From assembly GCA_019247975.1 (NCBI GenBank), contig JAFBAD010000045.1, positions 1-16,201 on the forward strand: a DNA stretch of 16,201 nt, written 5' to 3'. Below are positions 13,430 to 16,201 of this stretch, piece after piece. This stretch comes from Acidimicrobiia bacterium (GTDB lineage: Bacteria; Actinomycetota; Acidimicrobiia; Acidimicrobiales; Iamiaceae). The position numbers and the translations under genes are program-made. Under the pieces are notes generated by a model, which ran no database searches, was not told where the DNA came from, and saw only the letters and a list, made by a program, of their open reading frames with translations. How positions within the stretch are numbered: position 1 is the stretch's first letter; the number at the start of each line of letters is the position of its first letter.

Positions 13430-14815
13430 ATGGCCGGTTCGCTCCTGATCCGCAACGCCGAGGTCGCCGGCCACGCCGGCCTCGTCGACGTGCTCGCGCG
13501 CGACGGCCGGATCGTCGCCATCGGGCCGGCGCTGACCGCCGCCGACGATGCGCCGACCATCGACGCGGCCGGCGCCTCGGTGGTGCCGGGTCTGCACGAC
13601 CACCACATCCACCTCATGGCCACGGCTGCGGACGCCGCATCCGTCCGGCTCGGACCGCCCGAGGTCGTCGACCGGTCCGGGTTCGAGCGGGCACTGACCG
13701 GCGCCGACGGGCGGCTCCCGGCCGGCGCCTGGTTGCGGGCGACCGCCTACCACCACTCGGTGGCCGGCGACCTCGACCGCGACGGGCTCGACGCGCTCGT
13801 GCCCGATCGCCCGGTCAGGGTGCAGGACCGCACCGGTGCCCGCTGGACGCTCAACAGCGCCGGCGTCACCGCCGCCGGGATCGACGGGCTCGACGCACCG
13901 GAGGTCGAGCGCGACCCCTGCGGGCGACCGACCGGCCGCATCCATCGCGGCGACGCGCTGCTGCGAGGGCGGCTACCGGCGCCCGACCACGTCGACCTCG
14001 CACAGCTCGGCACGCAGCTGGCGGCGAGGGGCGTCACCGCGGTCACCGACACGACGCCGTACACGTCGCTCTCGGATCTGGACCGGCTCGCCGCCGCCGT
14101 CCGGTCCGGCGCGCTGCCGCAGCGGGTCGTCGTCACCGGTGGCCCGGAACTGGCCGGCAAGCCCGTTCCACCCGGACTCGAGTGGGGACCGGTGAAGCTG
14201 GTGATCGACGACGCGTCGTATCCGTCGGTCGACGCGATCGCGGACGGCATCGCCACCGCCCACCGCCACGACCGGTGCGCCGCGATCCACTGCGTGACCC
14301 GCGCATCGCTCGCGCTGGCGGTGGCCGCGTGGGACGTCGCCGGCGCGCGGCCGGGCGATCGCGTCGAGCACGGTTCGGTCGTCCCCGACGACCTCGCGAC
14401 CGACCTCGTCCGCCTCGGCCTCACCGTCGTCAGCCAACCCGGCTTCGTCGCCGAGCGGGGCGACGAGTACCTCGCCGAGGTCGACGCCGACGACCTCCCG
14501 TTCCTCTACCGGTGCCGTTCGCTGCTCGCGCTCGGCGTCCCCGTGCTCGCCAGCACCGACGCGCCGTACACCCGGCCCGACCCGTGGCGGGCGATCGCGG
14601 CGGCGGTCGAACGGCGCACGCCGAGCGGGCAGATCCTCGGAGCCGCCGAGCGCATGCCCGTCCAAGATGCGCTCGCGCTCTGCACCGACGGACCGGTCGC
14701 GGTCGGAGGGCCCGCCGACCTGTGCGTGCTGTCAGCACCCCTGCGCGACCCCACCGACGTCGAGGTCGTCGCCACCATCCGGGCCGGGACCGTGATCTGG
14801 TTCCCTACGGGATGA
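13430..14815 (+). CDS. Amidohydrolase-family metal-dependent hydrolase (YtcJ/Amidohydro_3-like)
   Basis: This is a 461-residue amidohydrolase-superfamily enzyme. A small N-terminal beta part (LLIRNAEVAG, GRIVAIGPAL, TIDAAGASVVPG) leads into the barrel. Metal ligands are visible in order: His59-x-His61 in HDHHIHL, Lys256 in GPVKLVIDD (the usual carboxylated lysine), His287 in AIHCVT, His314 in VEHGSV and Asp377 in ASTDAPY. This is the two-metal pattern of cyclic amide and related hydrolases. YtcJ-type relatives are usually 500-550 residues, so this is a short version. The closing strands (ADLCVLSAPL, VVATIRAGTVIW) complete the beta part, so it is not truncated. The ATG at 13430 is well placed for the first strand. 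It is flanked by a crotonase and a CoA-transferase, which hints that it opens or trims a precursor of the acid later made into a CoA ester. The last 11 bases overlap the convergent CoA-transferase gene. Confidence 0.88.
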   Translation: MAGSLLIRNAEVAGHAGLVDVLARDGRIVAIGPALTAADDAPTIDAAGASVVPGLHDHHIHLMATAADAASVRLGPPEVVDRSGFERALTGADGRLPAGAWLRATAYHHSVAGDLDRDGLDALVPDRPVRVQDRTGARWTLNSAGVTAAGIDGLDAPEVERDPCGRPTGRIHRGDALLRGRLPAPDHVDLAQLGTQLAARGVTAVTDTTPYTSLSDLDRLAAAVRSGALPQRVVVTGGPELAGKPVPPGLEWGPVKLVIDDASYPSVDAIADGIATAHRHDRCAAIHCVTRASLALAVAAWDVAGARPGDRVEHGSVVPDDLATDLVRLGLTVVSQPGFVAERGDEYLAEVDADDLPFLYRCRSLLALGVPVLASTDAPYTRPDPWRAIAAAVERRTPSGQILGAAERMPVQDALALCTDGPVAVGGPADLCVLSAPLRDPTDVEVVATIRAGTVIWFPTG

Positions 14816-15962
14816 CGCCCTGCTCCTTGAGCGCGGTGATGCCGTCCCAGTCGTAGCCGAGCTCGAGGAGCACCTCCTCGGTGTGCTGGCCCAGCTCGGG
14901 GGCCTGCGCGACCTCACCGAGCTCGACGCCCACATCGGCCGGCGGCGTGACCAGCGTGCGCCCGCCCTGCATCGGCCGGAACGCGCCGGCCTCGTGCATC
15001 ACCGGATCGGCCACGACCGCGTCGAAGTCCTGGACCGGGTCCCACCAGACGTCGTGTGTGGCGAAGCGCTCGACCCACACGACCATCGGGTGCGCCGCGA
15101 ACGCCTCGTCGAGGATCGCGACGAGCTCGTGGCGGTTGGTGATGAGGTCGCCGAAGGATGCGAAGCGCTCATCGGTCAGCAGGTCCTCCCGATCGATCGC
15201 TGCAGCCACGCCCGGCCAGTGCCGCGTCGCTTCGAGCCCGAGCAACCAGAACCAGAGGTCGTCGCCGGCCCGGTAGCAACCGAGCAGCGGGTTGTAGAGG
15301 ACGCGTCGCAGCCCCGGCTCGGGATGCTCGCCGGACATGTGGGCGGTGAGGTCCGACGAGATGGCCCATGCGCCGGCCCGGACGAGCGACGTCGACACGA
15401 GCCGGCCCTCGCCTGTCCGCTCCCGCTCGAACAGCGCAGTGGACACGGCGGCGACCAGCGCGATCGCGGTCTGGTGGTCGCCGAACGCGGGCCGGGGGAC
15501 CGGTGGCTCACCTGGCCCGGCGAGCGCGCCGGCGACCCCTGCGCGCGACCAGTACGCCCCGATGTCGTAGCCGGCCTTGTCGGCGGCCGCGCCCGTCAGC
15601 CCGTACCCGGACACGACCGCGTAGACGAGACGAGGGCAGCGCGCGGAGATCGTCTCGTAGTCGAGCCCGAGCCGGGTCAGCCCGCTCGGGCGGATGTTGG
15701 TGACGAACACATCCGCGTCATCGAGCAGGCGCAGGAGGATGTCGCGGCCTTCGTCCGTCTTGACGTCGATCGACACGCCGCGCTTCCCACGGTTGTCGAG
15801 CTGGAAGTACGCGTTCTGCGTGTTGTAACGCTGCGGGTCGCCGGTGAGCTGCTCGACCTTGAGCACCTCGGCGCCCCAGTCGCCGAGCACGGCGGCGGCC
15901 GATGGTGCCGCGAGCGCGACCGCGAGCTCGACGACCTTGATGCCGGACAGAGGTGGACGCAT
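14805..15962 (-). CDS. CaiB/BaiF (type III) CoA-transferase
   Basis: This is a 385-residue family III CoA-transferase, close to the usual 390-410. It begins PPLSGIKVVELAVALAAPSA, followed by LGDWGAEVLKVE, the FQLDNRGKRGVSIDVKT segment (53-69) and FVTNIRPSGLTRLGLDY. The probable catalytic aspartate is Asp133 in AGYDIGAYWSRAG, matching the aspartate that forms the acyl anhydride in formyl-CoA transferase. The Asp-Ile-Gly-Ala-Tyr/Phe-Trp form recalls the subgroup linked with bile acid and terpenoid acids. It moves CoA from one acyl-CoA to a free acid without using ATP and so offers a second route to activation besides the nearby ligase. The ATG at 15962 shares one base with the stop of the upstream gene (TGATG), so the two are coupled. 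The 3' end overlaps the amidohydrolase by 11 bases. Confidence 0.91.
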   Translation of the reverse strand: MRPPLSGIKVVELAVALAAPSAAAVLGDWGAEVLKVEQLTGDPQRYNTQNAYFQLDNRGKRGVSIDVKTDEGRDILLRLLDDADVFVTNIRPSGLTRLGLDYETISARCPRLVYAVVSGYGLTGAAADKAGYDIGAYWSRAGVAGALAGPGEPPVPRPAFGDHQTAIALVAAVSTALFERERTGEGRLVSTSLVRAGAWAISSDLTAHMSGEHPEPGLRRVLYNPLLGCYRAGDDLWFWLLGLEATRHWPGVAAAIDREDLLTDERFASFGDLITNRHELVAILDEAFAAHPMVVWVERFATHDVWWDPVQDFDAVVADPVMHEAGAFRPMQGGRTLVTPPADVGVELGEVAQAPELGQHTEEVLLELGYDWDGITALKEQGVIP

Positions 15963-16201
15963 CAGCCGATGAGTACCACCCCGCCGCGCACGACGGCGTC
16001 ACGCAGGCGACCGACGTCGAGCTGCGAGGTCGCGCCCGGGAGCGCGAGGCGGAACGTCACGGTGCCGCCGCTCAGGTGGGCGTCGAGCAGCTCCACGCCG
16101 TCGGGCAGCTCGGGGAGCGGCTGCGTACGGGTGAGGCGCAGCCAGCGGGGGATGCGCATCTCGCGCCCCCGCCAGCGGGCGGCCCGGAGCACCAGCTCGA
16201 G
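15962..16201 (-). CDS. Unrecognised protein, C-terminal end of a gene running off the window
   Basis: The frame is open from the right edge of the window and ends with TGA at 15962-15964, overlapping the CoA-transferase ATG by one base. About 79 codons are visible. The protein has an arginine/tryptophan-rich stretch (LRAARWRGREMRIPRWLRL), then VELLDAHLSGGTVTFRLALPG and a C-terminal RLRDAVVRGGVVLIG. This looks like a beta strand pair followed by a helix and strand. I do not recognise a family. A GTG at 16192 could start a 76-residue protein but has no ribosome site, so a longer gene continuing outside is more likely. Tight coupling to the CoA-transferase suggests a shared operon and perhaps a shared task. 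Confidence 0.6.
   Translation of the reverse strand, partial: LELVLRAARWRGREMRIPRWLRLTRTQPLPELPDGVELLDAHLSGGTVTFRLALPGATSQLDVGRLRDAVVRGGVVLIG

Noticed and set aside
13421..13945. Extension of the permuted crotonase upstream to 508 residues.
   Set aside because: The extension is antisense to the N-terminal metal-binding part of the amidohydrolase and has no domain features.
1..16201. A search by eye for mobile elements, tRNA genes, CRISPR repeats or long direct repeats.
   Set aside because: Nothing convincing was seen; base composition and codon style are even across the window, giving no sign of recent insertion.

Overview
The window is uniformly GC-rich, uses GTG starts freely, has very short intergenic gaps and is crowded with CoA-thioester catabolism genes. 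Together with a putative F420-dependent luciferase-like oxidoreductase, a mycobacterial-style double-length acyl-CoA dehydrogenase and a type III CoA-transferase, this points to a lipid-degrading actinobacterium. An Acidimicrobiia-like or mycobacterium-related lineage fits, but no marker gene in the window settles it. I see no tRNA, rRNA, CRISPR array, transposase or phage gene, and no stretch over 300 bases without a gene.

Layout. (1) 1-435: the C-terminal end of a flippase-like membrane protein. (2) 428-2928, minus strand, transcribed SDR, then MBL hydrolase, then PAP2 phosphatase. (3) 2929-3012: a divergent control region rich in short inverted repeats. (4) 3022-6737, plus strand: a TetR regulator, a 717-residue fused acyl-CoA dehydrogenase and an alpha/beta hydrolase; a 13-codon mini-ORF links regulator and dehydrogenase. 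(5) 6743-6793: a large compound hairpin between convergent genes. (6) 6808-9667, minus strand, transcribed acyl-CoA dehydrogenase, then monoacylglycerol-lipase-like hydrolase, then enoyl-CoA hydratase. (7) 9690-10544: a luciferase-like oxidoreductase, divergent from group 6 by only 22 bases. (8) 10545-16201: a mosaic of alternating strands holding a 101-residue three-cysteine protein, an acyl-CoA synthetase, an unusual crotonase, an amidohydrolase, a CaiB/BaiF CoA-transferase and the end of an unrecognised gene.

Working together. The products cover acyl-chain release (two alpha/beta hydrolases), activation (synthetase, CoA-transferase), alpha-beta dehydrogenation (two dehydrogenases), hydration (two crotonases) and 3-hydroxyacyl dehydrogenation (an HSD10-like SDR). 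That is nearly a complete beta-oxidation set, but no thiolase is present. The TetR protein probably controls the SDR side and its own dehydrogenase side from the shared region. The substrate cannot be read from the sequence; fatty, branched-chain, terpenoid or sterol side-chain acids are all possible.

Most interesting: the crotonase at 12419-13408 ends right after its catalytic core and carries what looks like the missing C-terminal helical part at its N-terminus, as in a circular permutation. Next come the mini-ORF at 3684-3725, which overlaps the stop before it and the start after it, and a single AT-rich patch at 9674-9680 that may serve as the -10 element for two genes reading in opposite directions.
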